Below the pieces are notes generated by a model. The model worked only from the letters and a program-made list of their open reading frames with translations. It had not been told where the DNA came from and made no database searches. A stretch of DNA of 64,000 bases from Clostridia bacterium BRH_c25. Lineage in GTDB: Bacteria; Bacillota_A; Clostridia; Lutisporales; Lutisporaceae. The stretch is from contig LOES01000083.1 of the NCBI GenBank assembly GCA_001515955.1, positions 1 through 64,000 on the forward strand. The letters are read 5' to 3'. The position numbers and the translations under genes were made by a program. This document shows, piece by piece, positions 1 to 7,296 of the stretch (position 1 is the first letter of the stretch; every line of letters begins with the position of its first letter).

Positions 1-178
1 AAATGTTTCCTTGATTGTTATTGAATTCGCACTTTGCCCAATGTAAATACTTTTGTGCGTTCAATATAGAAAATCTATTATGTTAAAAAGCATTGATTAA
101 TGAACAAATACGAGTGTTCTAATTAGCAAAAAAACAGCATATTAATGTAAAAAGACACCAATAAGGGGGTAGTAGTAA

Positions 179-433
179 TTGAAGGATTATATCGAAGAAA
201 GAGCATTGGAAATTGCGAAATATATAATAAGCAGCAAGACAACGGTCAGAGATGCAGCGAAAATATTCGGGGTAAGTAAAAGTACAGTACATAAAGATGT
301 CACAGAAAGACTTCCGAGGATAAATCCAAGTGTGGCACTTCAGGTTAAAGAGATAATGGACCAGAACAAAGCTGAAAGACATATAAGAGGCGGAAGGGCA
401 ACAAAGATGAAGTACCAGTCCATAAGCCTGTAG
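179..433 (+). CDS. spoIIID: Stage III sporulation transcriptional regulator SpoIIID
   Basis: Mother-cell DNA-binding regulator of sporulation that acts after SigE and before SigK. The 84-residue product has the normal family length, a helix-turn-helix at about residues 22-42 (TVRDAAKIFGVSKSTVHKDV) and a basic C-terminal tail (HIRGGRATKMKYQ) that contacts DNA in the family. The start is TTG with AAGGGGG at 163-169, nine bases upstream. It is followed by mbl, the order conserved in Bacillus and Clostridia. The upstream 178 bases hold no promoter I can assign with confidence; a SigE promoter would be expected. Confidence 0.96.
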   Translation: MKDYIEERALEIAKYIISSKTTVRDAAKIFGVSKSTVHKDVTERLPRINPSVALQVKEIMDQNKAERHIRGGRATKMKYQSISL

Positions 434-447
434 TGATGAAAGTTCAG

Positions 448-504
448 GCTCCGGCAGTTATTTGTGTGCTGATGCTGGCATATTGACAATATAATTGCTG
501 GAGC
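448..504 (+). terminator. Possible weak stem-loop terminator after spoIIID
   Basis: GCTCCGGCAGTT at 448-459 pairs with AATTGCTGGAGC at 493-504, including G-U pairs, leaving a long loop that can fold further. Only a poor T-rich tail follows, so termination is uncertain. Confidence 0.3.
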
Positions 505-558
505 TTGTTATTTAATAGTATTTATTTTATAATCAAAGTGTAGACAAGCTGTAGTAAC

Positions 559-648
559 AGTCACTGGACATTAGTCGCTAGTCACTAGAATTAGGGAAGG
601 GCTTCGAAGGCTTAGCGAAATCTAGAGACTAGAGACTAGAGACTAGTG
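559..648. repeat. Word-built palindromic repeat, TAGTCAC family, copy 1
   Basis: The left arm (559-588) is built from AGTCACT/AGTCGCT words. The right arm (622-648) is built from the near-reverse-complement word AGAGACT. The two arms flank a core holding the palindrome CTTCGAAG. Related copies lie at 6885-6978 and 11660-11745. No coding potential is seen. Together with the next repeat it fills most of the 535-base gap between spoIIID and mbl. Confidence 0.85.
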
Positions 649-659
649 TTACAACTACT

Positions 660-850
660 AAATAACGCAAAATTATTATTAATGTCATCCTGAACGTAGT
701 GAAGGATCTATGACCCTAAAAGAATGCCTATGTATATTTGTCTGGGGTGTGCTCATAAGCATAAGATTCCTCGCATACTCGGAATGACACGGGTAAGACG
801 ATGAAGTTATTTTAGCCTTATTTAATTGTATTAACACTAGAGACTAGTGA
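660..850. repeat. Dispersed GTCATCCTGA repeat, copy 1
   Basis: A roughly 170-base non-coding element opens with GTCATCCTGAACGTAGTGAA, continues through GGATCTATGACCCT and CATAAGATTC, then GGAATGACAC, and ends TTAACACTAG. Closely similar copies lie at 13236-13398 and 22396-22558, with shorter or more diverged copies at 2148-2216, 8588-8612 and 19709-19816. The ends are partly complementary, so the transcript can form a long stem. A single TAGTCAC-type arm follows directly at about 837-856. Confidence 0.85.
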
Positions 851-993
851 CTAAGATTTTTAGCGTTTATTATCGATTCATGCAGGAATTATAGTATTTA
901 TATAGAATATGTAAATGATTATGCAAGTTTTGTGAACGATTTTCTATTATTTAGCGTAAGAAACTGTATTTGAAATATTATGGAGGTATTGAG

Positions 994-2028
994 ATGTTCG
1001 GAGGACAAGACATAGGCATCGATTTGGGAACGGCTAGCGTGTTGGTCTACATAAAAGGGAAAGGCATTGTACTGAGGGAACCCTCGGTTGTTGCCATTGA
1101 CAGGAATTCAAACAAAATATTGGCAGTAGGTGAAGATGCAAGGTTGATGCTAGGCAGGACACCCGGCAATATTGTTGCGATAAGACCGCTTAGAGAGGGA
1201 GTTATTTCTGATTATGACGTAACTGAGAAAATGCTTAGGTACTTCATAGATAAGGCAATCGGCAGGAGAAGAATATTCAAGCCCAGGATGGTTGTCTGTG
1301 TGCCCAGTGGTGTTACAGAGGTTGAAAAGAGGGCGGTTATTGATGCTGCCAATAATGCAGGTGCCAGGACAACCAGGCTTATTGAAGAGCCTATAGCATC
1401 TGCTATCGGAGCAGGTCTGGATATAGCCAAAGCCAGCGGCAATATGGTAATAGACATAGGCGGCGGTACTACAGATATAGCTGTAATTTCACTTGGCGGG
1501 ATAGTTGTATCTACTTCTATAAAGATTGCAGGGGACAAGTTTGATGAAGCTATAGTAAGGTACATGAGGAAAAAGCATAACATAATGGTTGGTGAAAGAA
1601 CCGCTGAAGAGCTGAAGATAAATGTCGGCACCGCATTCCCCAGGGACGAACAGATTAAGGTGGAGGTCAGAGGAAGGAACCTGATTTCAGGACTTCCGAA
1701 GACAATAGAAGTTAGTTCTGATGAAATGCTTGAAGCACTTTCTGAGCCTGTTTCCGCCATTGCGGATGCAGTACATTCAGTGCTGGAGAGGACGCCGCCG
1801 GAGCTTTCTGCAGACATAAGCGACAGAGGAATTGTTATGACAGGTGGAGGTTCACTCTTAAACGGCCTTGACAAGCTGATCAGCAAAAGGACAGGCATAC
1901 CGGTATATGTTGCCCAGGATGCAATATCCTGCGTGGCCATCGGTACCGGGAAAGCTCTGGAGCATATAGACATGCTGGAAGATGCGGATATAAATGCCAA
2001 CAGGAAGATAATAACAATGAACTATTAA
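994..2028 (+). CDS. mbl: Mbl, MreB-like actin-type cell-shape protein
   Basis: Membrane-associated actin homologue that guides sidewall peptidoglycan synthesis. The product is 344 residues, normal for MreB/Mbl. Nucleotide-binding motifs are visible: phosphate-1 IGIDLGTASV near the N-terminus, phosphate-2 VIDIGGGTTDIAV near residue 155, and the adenosine motif GIVMTGGGSLL near residue 280. A TTG at 970 is in frame, but ATG 994 sits six bases after GGAGGT (982-987) and is preferred. Location between spoIIID and flhO/flhP identifies it as the Mbl paralogue rather than MreB of the mreBCD operon. Confidence 0.95.
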   Translation: MFGGQDIGIDLGTASVLVYIKGKGIVLREPSVVAIDRNSNKILAVGEDARLMLGRTPGNIVAIRPLREGVISDYDVTEKMLRYFIDKAIGRRRIFKPRMVVCVPSGVTEVEKRAVIDAANNAGARTTRLIEEPIASAIGAGLDIAKASGNMVIDIGGGTTDIAVISLGGIVVSTSIKIAGDKFDEAIVRYMRKKHNIMVGERTAEELKINVGTAFPRDEQIKVEVRGRNLISGLPKTIEVSSDEMLEALSEPVSAIADAVHSVLERTPPELSADISDRGIVMTGGGSLLNGLDKLISKRTGIPVYVAQDAISCVAIGTGKALEHIDMLEDADINANRKIITMNY

Positions 2029-2058
2029 AAAAGGACAACCGAAAGGTTGCCTTTTTTA
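2027..2058 (+). terminator. Rho-independent terminator of mbl
   Basis: GGACAACC-GAAA-GGTTGCC stem with a GAAA tetraloop, A-rich upstream flank and a TTTTTT tail, starting at the mbl stop codon. Confidence 0.9.
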
Positions 2059-2147
2059 ATAGTTCGGGTGCGGGGTACGAGGTTCGGGGAAGGTAGGGGC
2101 GCATGCCATGGGAAAATTGCCATTGTTATGAGAGCCAATTACCAGCG

Positions 2148-2216
2148 GTGTCATCCTGAGGGAGGAACGACCGAAGGATCTTAAGATACTTCGCTGACGC
2201 TCAGTATGACAGAAAA
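2148..2216. repeat. Short GTCATCCTGA repeat, copy 2
   Basis: Begins GTGTCATCCTGAG, runs through GAAGGATCTTAAGAT and ends GCTCAGTATGACAG, so its two ends are near-perfect inverted complements forming one hairpin of about 68 bases. The preceding stretch 2060-2147 holds GGTACGAGGTTCGGGG-type words and no gene. Confidence 0.75.
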
Positions 2217-2254
2217 TTTCCTAAGTACCTCAAATCAAAAAATACTGAGTTCGC

Positions 2255-2282
2255 TAAAGTATCTCCTTTCAGAAGCCGATAA
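2255..2282 (+). promoter_or_regulatory. SigD (sigma-28) type promoter for flhO-flhP
   Basis: TAAA at 2255-2258, a 16-base spacer and GCCGATAA at 2275-2282 match the flagellar sigma consensus TAAA-N15-GCCGATAT. It is 42 bases upstream of the chosen flhO start and rules out an in-frame ATG at 2288 as the main start. Confidence 0.85.
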
Positions 2283-2323
2283 ACATTATGTACCGCAAAA
2301 TATGTTTATTTGTAGGTGAAAGT

Positions 2324-3376
2324 ATGATTAGAGGTCTTTACATATCGGCATCCTCAGCGGTTGCTGAAACAAAGAGAATAGATGTGATCGCAAATAATAT
2401 GGCAAATGTGAATACTACAGGATATAAGAAGGATGTCATGGTGACTCAGAGTTTTCCTGAGATTCTGATATCTAAGATAAATGGGCGGTTTGACAAGGAT
2501 TTGTCCCGCAGAGGTACATCAGGAGCAGGAATAGACAGCGAAAACAACGGGGAAGCATATACTGCCAGCACTCCCTCCGGCTTCTTTAACGTAGAGACTA
2601 ACCAGGGCATAAGCAGAAGCAGCAGTATAGGGTTCAAGGTCAATGAGGAAGGCTTCCTTGTAACACCGCAGGGCAACTACATATTAGGGCAGAATGGACG
2701 AATAAATACAGGAGGAGCTGCTGTAACAGTGGATGCCGCAGGACAGGTTCTTGCAGGCGGTACAGCAGTAGACAGACTGAAGGTTTCAAATCCTTTGAAT
2801 GTATTAGGTCACTTGAGCTATGGAATACGTAGCAGTGAAGTGAAGATAAACTTCGAACAGGGACAGCTGCATCCGACAGATAGCAGTTTTGATTTGGCGC
2901 TGAGAGGGAAAGGCTTCTTCTGCATAGAAACTCCTGAGGGTGAAAGATATACAAGGAGCGGTGATTTTACAAAGGATGCGGAAGGCTACCTGGTAACCAA
3001 GGAAGGTAATAAGGTTCTTGCCGGGGATGATGGATATATATATATTGGCGGCAGCAATATGACAGTGAATGAAGAAGGGGAAGTATATTCGGATGCGCAG
3101 CCGGCAGGCAAGCTTAAGCTGGTAGATTTTGAAGACTATAATGTTCTTCGCAAGGAAGGCAACGGTCTGGTCAGGATTGAAGCGGGAGTTGAAGCTGAGC
3201 CTGTAATAACCGCAGGAATGCTACAACAGGGTTTTCTTGAAAGCTCCAATGTGAATTCAGTAAAAGAAATGGTGGAAATGATGACGATGATGCGTACATA
3301 TGAAGCCAATCAGAAGATGATAAAGATACATGATGAGCTAATCGGAAAAGCTGTAAATGATATTGCAAGGATATAG
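2324..3376 (+). CDS. flhO: Flagellar rod/hook-basal-body protein FlhO (FlgF/FlgG family)
   Basis: Structural protein of the flagellar rod, exported by the flagellar type III apparatus. The N-terminal flagellar rod motif (residues 1-35, with IANNMANVNTTGYKKD) and the C-terminal helix (SSNVNSVKEMVEMMTMMRTYE) are typical of the FlgE/F/G family. The middle holds the FlgE/F/G beta domain with FDLALRGKGFF. ATG 2324 is preferred because AGGTGA lies five bases before it and an ATG at 2288 overlaps the promoter region. The length of 350 residues is longer than FlgG because of an insert at about residues 50-110. Order flhO-flhP downstream of mbl matches Bacillus. Confidence 0.93.
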   Translation: MIRGLYISASSAVAETKRIDVIANNMANVNTTGYKKDVMVTQSFPEILISKINGRFDKDLSRRGTSGAGIDSENNGEAYTASTPSGFFNVETNQGISRSSSIGFKVNEEGFLVTPQGNYILGQNGRINTGGAAVTVDAAGQVLAGGTAVDRLKVSNPLNVLGHLSYGIRSSEVKINFEQGQLHPTDSSFDLALRGKGFFCIETPEGERYTRSGDFTKDAEGYLVTKEGNKVLAGDDGYIYIGGSNMTVNEEGEVYSDAQPAGKLKLVDFEDYNVLRKEGNGLVRIEAGVEAEPVITAGMLQQGFLESSNVNSVKEMVEMMTMMRTYEANQKMIKIHDELIGKAVNDIARI

Positions 3377-3388
3377 GGGGAGTTTATT

Positions 3389-4183
3389 ATGATGAGAGCA
3401 CTTTGGACCGCCAGCACAGGAATGCAGGCTCAACAGCTTAATGTTGACACAATAGCGAATAACATGGCAAACGTAAATTCGATTTCATACAAAAAGGCCA
3501 GAATAGAATTTAAGGACCTGCTTTATGAGACAATGGAGAGGGGAATGGTAAAGGATGGACAGGGCAAGCCTGTTAACCTGCAGGTAGGTCATGGAGTTAT
3601 GGCAGCTGCTTCGGTCAAATTCTTTACTACAGGAAGCCTTGATATAACAAACAACCCTTATGATTTGGCAATTGACGGACAGGGTTTTTTCAATGTGATG
3701 GGACCTGAAGGTCAGGAATACTATACAAAGGATGGAAGCTTTAAAATATCAGCAGATGGAGAAAACTTCAATCTGGTAACCTCGGAAGGTTATTATGTCC
3801 AGGGTGAAAACGGCAATGTCGAGCTGGGTTCAGAGGTTAAAGAAGTGACTATAGATGCAAGGGGACTTATCACTGTAAAGAGAGATGACGGCACTATAGA
3901 AGAATTGGGAAACCTTTCAATAACAACCTTTGTTAATCCCGCAGGACTTGAGAGTATCGGCAAGAACCTGTATATAAGCACAGAAGCCAGCGGAGAGGCA
4001 CACGATACACAGAACGACGGCACTGGAGGAAGCATACTGCAGGGGTATCTGGAATATTCCAATGTTCAGATAGTAGAGGAAATGGTAAAGCTGATACAAG
4101 CTCAGAGAGCATATGAAATAAATTCCAAATCCATACAAACAGCTGATGAGATGCTGTCAATGGCGAATAACTTAAGAAGATAG
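3389..4183 (+). CDS. flhP: Flagellar rod protein FlhP (FlgG-like)
   Basis: Distal-rod/hook-basal-body protein, 264 residues. The N-terminal rod domain has MQAQQLNVDTIANNMANVNS, the mid-domain has YDLAIDGQGFFNV, and the C-terminal helix has LEYSNVQIVEEMVKLIQAQR, the classical FlgG ending. It begins 12 bases after flhO behind AGGGGGAG and shares its SigD promoter. Either of two adjacent ATG codons (3389, 3392) could start it. Confidence 0.95.
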   Translation: MMRALWTASTGMQAQQLNVDTIANNMANVNSISYKKARIEFKDLLYETMERGMVKDGQGKPVNLQVGHGVMAAASVKFFTTGSLDITNNPYDLAIDGQGFFNVMGPEGQEYYTKDGSFKISADGENFNLVTSEGYYVQGENGNVELGSEVKEVTIDARGLITVKRDDGTIEELGNLSITTFVNPAGLESIGKNLYISTEASGEAHDTQNDGTGGSILQGYLEYSNVQIVEEMVKLIQAQRAYEINSKSIQTADEMLSMANNLRR

Positions 4184-4185
4184 AT

Positions 4186-4246
4186 GCGAGATTCGAGATA
4201 CGAGATACGAGATACGAGTTGTAGGGAACGGTTTTAAACCGTTCCG
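4186..4246. repeat. CGAGATA word repeat plus inverted repeat, copy 1
   Basis: Four tandem copies of a CGAGATA-like octamer word (4186-4218) are followed by GTAGGGAACGGTTTTAAACC and its complementary GTTCC, a perfect GGAACGGTTT/AAACCGTTCC hairpin (4224-4245). The inverse word array lies at 5142-5178 and a third copy with the same GTAGGGAACGGT block at 60643-60727. Confidence 0.8.
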
Positions 4247-4276
4247 TTACCACAAACCAATTATCGAGGTGATATC

Positions 4277-4654
4277 ATGATTAATCCAATTGGTAATGGA
4301 AATAATACTATTGATTATAATAGTGCAAATAGCAAAGCTCAGGAAGCCAAGCAGGGAGAATTCGAAAGGGCTTTGGAAAAGGCTATTGAGGAAAAGGACG
4401 AAAAAAAGTTGAGGAAGGCTTGCGGCGATCTGGAAGCGGTATTTACCAACATGATGTTCAAGCAAATGCGGAATACAGTACAGAAGAGTGACTTATTCAA
4501 TGGTGGCTATGCAGAAGAAATGTATGAGGATATGTTGTTCGAAAAGTATGTAGAAGAGATCTCAAAGAACAAGGGTATGGGACTGGGAGATATGCTTTAT
4601 CGGCAGCTTTCAAAGGGCATGAAGAAAGAAGGCGGAGATAATAATGCTGAGTAA
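4277..4654 (+). CDS. Rod-binding FlgJ N-terminal-like protein
   Basis: Small 125-residue flagellar protein resembling the rod-capping N-terminal domain of FlgJ without the muramidase domain, as is usual in Firmicutes. Visible signatures are the acidic helix [20 protein letters not shown] followed by FKQMRNTV and [19 protein letters not shown]. It starts at ATG behind GAGGTGATATC and overlaps the next gene fabZ by 11 bases. Context (directly after flhP) supports a role in rod assembly. Confidence 0.88.
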   Translation: MINPIGNGNNTIDYNSANSKAQEAKQGEFERALEKAIEEKDEKKLRKACGDLEAVFTNMMFKQMRNTVQKSDLFNGGYAEEMYEDMLFEKYVEEISKNKGMGLGDMLYRQLSKGMKKEGGDNNAE

Positions 4655-5072
4655 TATTGATATACAGGGAATTATACCCCACAGGTACCCATTCCTGCTG
4701 GTGGATAAAATAACTGAGATAGAATATGGTAAAAAAGCTGTAGGAGTCAAAAATGTTACGGTCAATGAGCCCTTCTTCCAGGGACACTTTCCGGGGAATC
4801 CCATAATGCCGGGAGTGCTTATAGTAGAAGCCATGGCGCAGGTAGGGGCTGTTGCCATACTGGGGATGGAGGAGAACAAGGGCAAGCTGGCAGTGTTTAC
4901 AGGAATTGACGGCCTGAGATTCAGGAGACAGGTTGTACCCGGGGATACACTGAGGATGGAAGTAGAGATGCTTAATTTTAAAAGAGGCATAGGCAAGGCA
5001 AAGGCAGAAGCTTATGTGGAAGATAGACTCGCAGCCTCAGGAGAGCTGATGTTTGCGATAGTAAATAAATAA
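4644..5072 (+). CDS. fabZ: 3-hydroxyacyl-ACP dehydratase FabZ
   Basis: Hot-dog-fold dehydratase of type II fatty-acid elongation. 142 residues, normal length. The N-terminal motif is [13 protein letters not shown]; the catalytic His lies in [16 protein letters not shown] and the catalytic Glu in [11 protein letters not shown]. It overlaps the upstream rod gene by 11 bases, so it is translationally coupled to a flagellar operon, the same neighbourhood (ywpB) as in Bacillus subtilis. A strong terminator follows at once. Confidence 0.97.
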   Translation: MLSNIDIQGIIPHRYPFLLVDKITEIEYGKKAVGVKNVTVNEPFFQGHFPGNPIMPGVLIVEAMAQVGAVAILGMEENKGKLAVFTGIDGLRFRRQVVPGDTLRMEVEMLNFKRGIGKAKAEAYVEDRLAASGELMFAIVNK

Positions 5073-5100
5073 AAAAGTGGAAATTTAATTCCACTTTTTT
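5071..5100. terminator. Bidirectional terminator between fabZ and yyaC
   Basis: AAAAAAGTGGAA-ATTTAA-TTCCACTTTTTT is a perfect 12-bp stem with A-run and T-run, so it can end both the fabZ transcript (+) and the convergent yyaC transcript (-). Confidence 0.92.
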
Positions 5101-5107
5101 ATTTATA

Positions 5108-5178
5108 GGTACGAAACAAAACTTCGAAGCTCTTCTAAAACCTCGAATCTCGAATCTCGAATCTCGTATCTCGTATCT
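5108..5178. repeat. CGAGATA word repeat, inverse copy
   Basis: The palindromic core ACTTCGAAGC (5121-5130) is followed by about five CTCGAATCT/CTCGTATCT words (5142-5178), the reverse complement of the array at 4186-4218. The core plus one word arm has the same layout as the TAGTCAC-family elements. The array abuts the stop codon of yyaC. Confidence 0.8.
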
Positions 5179-5731
5179 ACTGCCGAAAGGCAGTATATAT
5201 CCCCTTTGCAATGGTTTCAGACATTTTCATTACCAGTCCCAGCCTTACATTATTAATTCTAAGATAGTTTTCATATTCATAATCATCAGAGCCTACTGCT
5301 TCATCCACTACTCCAACAATTGAATAGTCGCCTACATGGGTTAGCCTCTTTCCGACACCTCTTCCAGGCTGAATGCTGCCTTCCTTTACCTGTATATAAC
5401 CCACACTTTGGCTTGTTCCGAGACATGCGTCTATAGCGATGATCCTATGATCTCTATAGGATGTTTTGATATGGGATATTGTTCTCCTGAGGTTGACTGC
5501 ATGGACAGGATTTTCAAGAGTGCCCAGGACAGGGACCGGCAAGCTCAGCTTACTGAGCAAGGTGCCGGTAAGAGGTCCCAGGCAGTCACCGATGAATCTG
5601 TCGGTGCCTATACAAAGTATAACGCATTTATCGCAGCTGTATTGCTTTAAAAATTCAGAAATCTTGAGATGCGCCCGGTCATCTGCATAGTAAGCGCATA
5701 TGTCCTCCAGAGTGTTATATCCTTCAATCAA
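5177..5731 (-). CDS. yyaC: YyaC/DUF1256 family sporulation protein
   Basis: About 184 residues of the YyaC family, made in sporulating cells and structurally similar to the germination protease GPR. Seen here: the IGTDRFIGDCLGPLTGTLL motif, the ALDACLG-like segment IIAIDACLGTSQSVG and the GRGVGKRLTHVGDYSI stretch typical of the family. The preferred start is TTG at 5731 on the minus strand, because GGGAGGT lies six bases upstream; an in-frame TTG at 5746 would sit on the ribosome site itself. It converges on fabZ. Its true cellular role is not established. Confidence 0.85.
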   Translation of the reverse strand: MIEGYNTLEDICAYYADDRAHLKISEFLKQYSCDKCVILCIGTDRFIGDCLGPLTGTLLSKLSLPVPVLGTLENPVHAVNLRRTISHIKTSYRDHRIIAIDACLGTSQSVGYIQVKEGSIQPGRGVGKRLTHVGDYSIVGVVDEAVGSDDYEYENYLRINNVRLGLVMKMSETIAKGIYTAFRQ

Positions 5732-5759
5732 AAAATGACCTCCCAACGATTATTTGAGA

Positions 5760-6210
5760 GCTAAGGTATTTCCGCCGGGTCTGATTACGCGTTGCGAGCT
5801 GCGCGTTACGGGTGGCCCAAGAAAGCTCTTAGCAGCCTTACTCCAGCTTCGAGGCTGGAGACTGGAAACAGGAGACTAATATAAATATATAGGAGATCAA
5901 GCGTAAATATTCTATATAAAACCTCCAAGCAAACAATCAAATCGCTGGATAATTATACATATGATGGTCCTGCCGGACAAAAAAATGAAGTTGCTGTGGA
6001 GTCTTCCTTTATTTGCATGGCATGGAAGACTCCAACGAAAGCAAAATAAGCTATTGACGCAACTCCTGACAACAAAGGGGAATTTGGATCTTACCTCTTG
6101 ATTTTTTGAATTAGAGGCATTATAATTATGAATAATTAGTATCATGATTAAGCATATTAAAACATGAGTGATGTAATCTTTGTTTTTAGTGGTTTTCAGC
6201 CTAATTTGAT
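5760..6210. other. Non-coding stretch with one long stem and word-like repeats
   Basis: No supported gene. 5790-5812 holds GCGTTGCGAGCTGCGCGTTACGG-like words and 5840-5878 holds CCAGCTTCGAGGCTGG followed by GAGACTGGAAACAGGAGACTA, similar in style to the other word repeats. TGGAGTCTTCC (5997-6007) and GGAAGACTCCA (6024-6034) form a perfect 11-bp stem with a 16-base loop and no T-run. An open minus-strand frame running across the tRNA-Pro gene is not believable as protein. Confidence 0.5.
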
Positions 6211-6212
6211 AA

Positions 6213-6241
6213 TTGATTGATACTCTTATTTTATATATAAT
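6213..6241 (+). promoter_or_regulatory. SigA-type promoter of the tRNA cluster
   Basis: TTGATT at 6213-6218, a 17-base spacer and TATAAT at 6236-6241, ending 13 bases before tRNA-Pro. Confidence 0.75.
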
Positions 6242-6254
6242 AGAGAAGTCGCGT

Positions 6255-6330
6255 CGGGGTGTAGCGCAGATGGTAGCGCACGTGGTTTGGGACCATGGGG
6301 CCGCAGGTTCAAGTCCTGTCACCCCGACCA
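6255..6330 (+). tRNA. tRNA-Pro (anticodon TGG)
   Basis: The acceptor stem CGGGGTG pairs with CACCCCG, the anticodon arm is CGTGG-TTTGGGA-CCATG with TGG at positions 34-36, a T-arm GCAGGTTCAAGTCCTGT is present, and CCA is encoded. 76 bases. Confidence 0.97.
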
Positions 6331-6346
6331 TCAACTAATTAAACAT

Positions 6347-6421
6347 GGCCCATTGGTCAAGCGGTTAAGACACCGCCCTTTCACGGCGGTAACAGGAGTT
6401 CGAGTCTCCTATGGGTCACCA
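6347..6421 (+). tRNA. tRNA-Glu (anticodon TTC)
   Basis: The acceptor stem GGCCCAT pairs with ATGGGTC, the anticodon arm is CCGCC-CTTTCAC-GGCGG, the T-arm is AGGAGTTCGAGTCTCCT, and CCA is encoded. 75 bases. Confidence 0.97.
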
Positions 6422-6427
6422 TTACAC

Positions 6428-6503
6428 GGGGGCATAGCTCAGCTGGGAGAGCATCTGCCTTACAAGCAGAGGGTCATAGGTTCGAGCCCTATTGTCCCCA
6501 CCA
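6428..6503 (+). tRNA. tRNA-Val (anticodon TAC)
   Basis: The acceptor stem GGGGGCA pairs with TGTCCCC (one G-U), the anticodon arm is TCTGC-CTTACAA-GCAGA, the T-loop is GTTCGAGCC, and CCA is encoded. 76 bases. Confidence 0.97.
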
Positions 6504-6509
6504 ACTTTT

Positions 6510-6655
6510 TACGTAGCGCAGCGGAGTAAAAAGACCAACATTCCATAATTTGATACGGAGCGACGCGGAGTAAACTTGGAGGCTACGTAGCGCAGCGGAG
6601 TAAAAAGACCAACATTCCATAGTGTAATGCGTAGCACATGCGGAGTAAAATTCAA
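6510..6655. repeat. Degenerate direct repeats inside the tRNA cluster
   Basis: The spacer between tRNA-Val and tRNA-Thr is made of four copies of an ACGTAGCGCAGCGGAGTAAA-like unit. Two of them (6510-6547 and 6584-6621) are identical over 38 bases, 74 bases apart. The other two (about 6552-6574 and 6628-6650) are degenerate. No coding frame is supported. Confidence 0.9.
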
Positions 6656-6665
6656 ATGAATATTA

Positions 6666-6741
6666 GCTGGTGTAGCTCAATTGGTAGAGCAGCTGACTTG
6701 TAATCAGCAGGTCGCGGGTTCGAGTCCCATCACCAGCTCCA
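6666..6741 (+). tRNA. tRNA-Thr (anticodon TGT)
   Basis: The acceptor stem GCTGGTG pairs with CACCAGC, the anticodon arm is GCTGA-CTTGTAA-TCAGC, the T-loop is GTTCGAGTC, and CCA is encoded. 76 bases. Confidence 0.97.
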
Positions 6742-6745
6742 TCAT

Positions 6746-6830
6746 GGGGAAATTCCCGAGCGGCCAAAGGGGGCAGACTGTAAATCTGTTGTCTCAGACT
6801 TCGGTGGTTCGAATCCACCTTTCCCCACCA
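6746..6830 (+). tRNA. tRNA-Tyr (anticodon GTA)
   Basis: 85 bases with the long variable arm of tRNA-Tyr. The acceptor stem GGGGAAA pairs with TTTCCCC, the anticodon arm is GCAGA-CTGTAAA-TCTGT, and CCA is encoded. Confidence 0.96.
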
Positions 6831-6840
6831 TTTTGTAATC

Positions 6841-6864
6841 AAAAAGTCCGAAAGGACTTTTTTT
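6841..6864 (+). terminator. Terminator of the tRNA cluster
   Basis: AAAAAGTCC-GAAA-GGACTTTTTTT: strong stem, GAAA tetraloop and T-run, ten bases after tRNA-Tyr. Confidence 0.93.
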
Positions 6865-6884
6865 ATTTTGCGCAAGCGCAAAAT

Positions 6885-6978
6885 AGTCACTAGTCACTGG
6901 TCACTAGTCGCTAGATTCGGGCTGAGCTTCGAAGCATTTGCTTTTGCTCTAGAGACTAGCGACTCGTGACTAGCGACT
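6885..6978. repeat. Word-built palindromic repeat, TAGTCAC family, copy 2
   Basis: The best preserved copy. The 30-base left arm (6885-6914) and 30-base right arm (6949-6978) match as reverse complements at 25 of 30 positions. The 34-base core contains GAGCTTCGAAGC. It follows the tRNA terminator directly. Confidence 0.9.
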
Positions 6979-7056
6979 GTTTTTATGGGGTATAATATAT
7001 TTTGGCTGAAATAAGAACAAAAAATATGAGGAATTATTTCGACGAAAATGTACATA

Positions 7057-7085
7057 TTGACATAAGGATTTTGCTATGATAGTAT
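7057..7085 (+). promoter_or_regulatory. SigA-type promoter of metK
   Basis: TTGACA at 7057-7062, a 17-base spacer and TAGTAT at 7080-7085, placing transcription just upstream of the S-box leader. Confidence 0.85.
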
Positions 7086-7108
7086 AGTGCTGTCAATTAA
7101 ATAGCAAA

Positions 7109-7258
7109 AAGCTCATCAAGAGAGGTGGAGGGAAGGGCCCTATGAAACCCGGCAACCGGCAAATGTACGGTGCCAATTCCTGCAGGATTGTCATATTCAG
7201 TCCTGAAAGATGGGGGAGTAATAAGATTTATGCGGCTCCTTCGTCAGAAGGAGCTTTT
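7109..7258 (+). ncRNA. SAM-I (S-box) riboswitch with terminator, controls metK
   Basis: The leader contains the conserved S-box blocks in order: CTCATCAAGAGAGGTGGAGG (7112-7131), GGGCCCTATGAAACCCGGCA, GGTGCCAATTCC and GAAAGATGGGGGAG at its 3' side. The expression platform is the terminator GCTCCTTC-GTCA-GAAGGAGC-TTTT (7235-7258). Known behaviour of the class is that SAM binding favours termination, which here would lower SAM synthetase production when SAM is abundant. Confidence 0.95.
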
Positions 7259-7296
7259 AAGCTTTTTGCAGCTAAGAAGAAAGAAGGAGGTTTATT

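Noticed and set aside
102..119. GAACA-N8-TGTTC palindrome upstream of spoIIID considered as a LexA box
   Set aside because: Gram-positive LexA boxes are GAAC-N4-GTTC; the spacing here is wrong.
559..648. Short tandem words considered as a CRISPR array
   Set aside because: The units are 7-8 bases with no unique spacers, arms are inverted, and no cas genes are present.
970..993. TTG start for mbl eight codons earlier
   Set aside because: It lies upstream of the strong GGAGGT at 982-987, which points to ATG 994.
1212..2000. Long minus-strand open frame opposite mbl (262 residues)
   Set aside because: Shadow of mbl: Ser/Leu/Ile-rich composition, no ribosome site, and mbl itself is certain.
2288..2323. 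ATG 2288 as the flhO start
   Set aside because: It lies at the expected transcription start of the SigD-type promoter, without a ribosome site.
5912..6334. Minus-strand frame running through tRNA-Pro, and similar frames at 6287-6529 and 6663-6893
   Set aside because: They run through tRNA genes; the sequences are translated tRNA, a common false gene.
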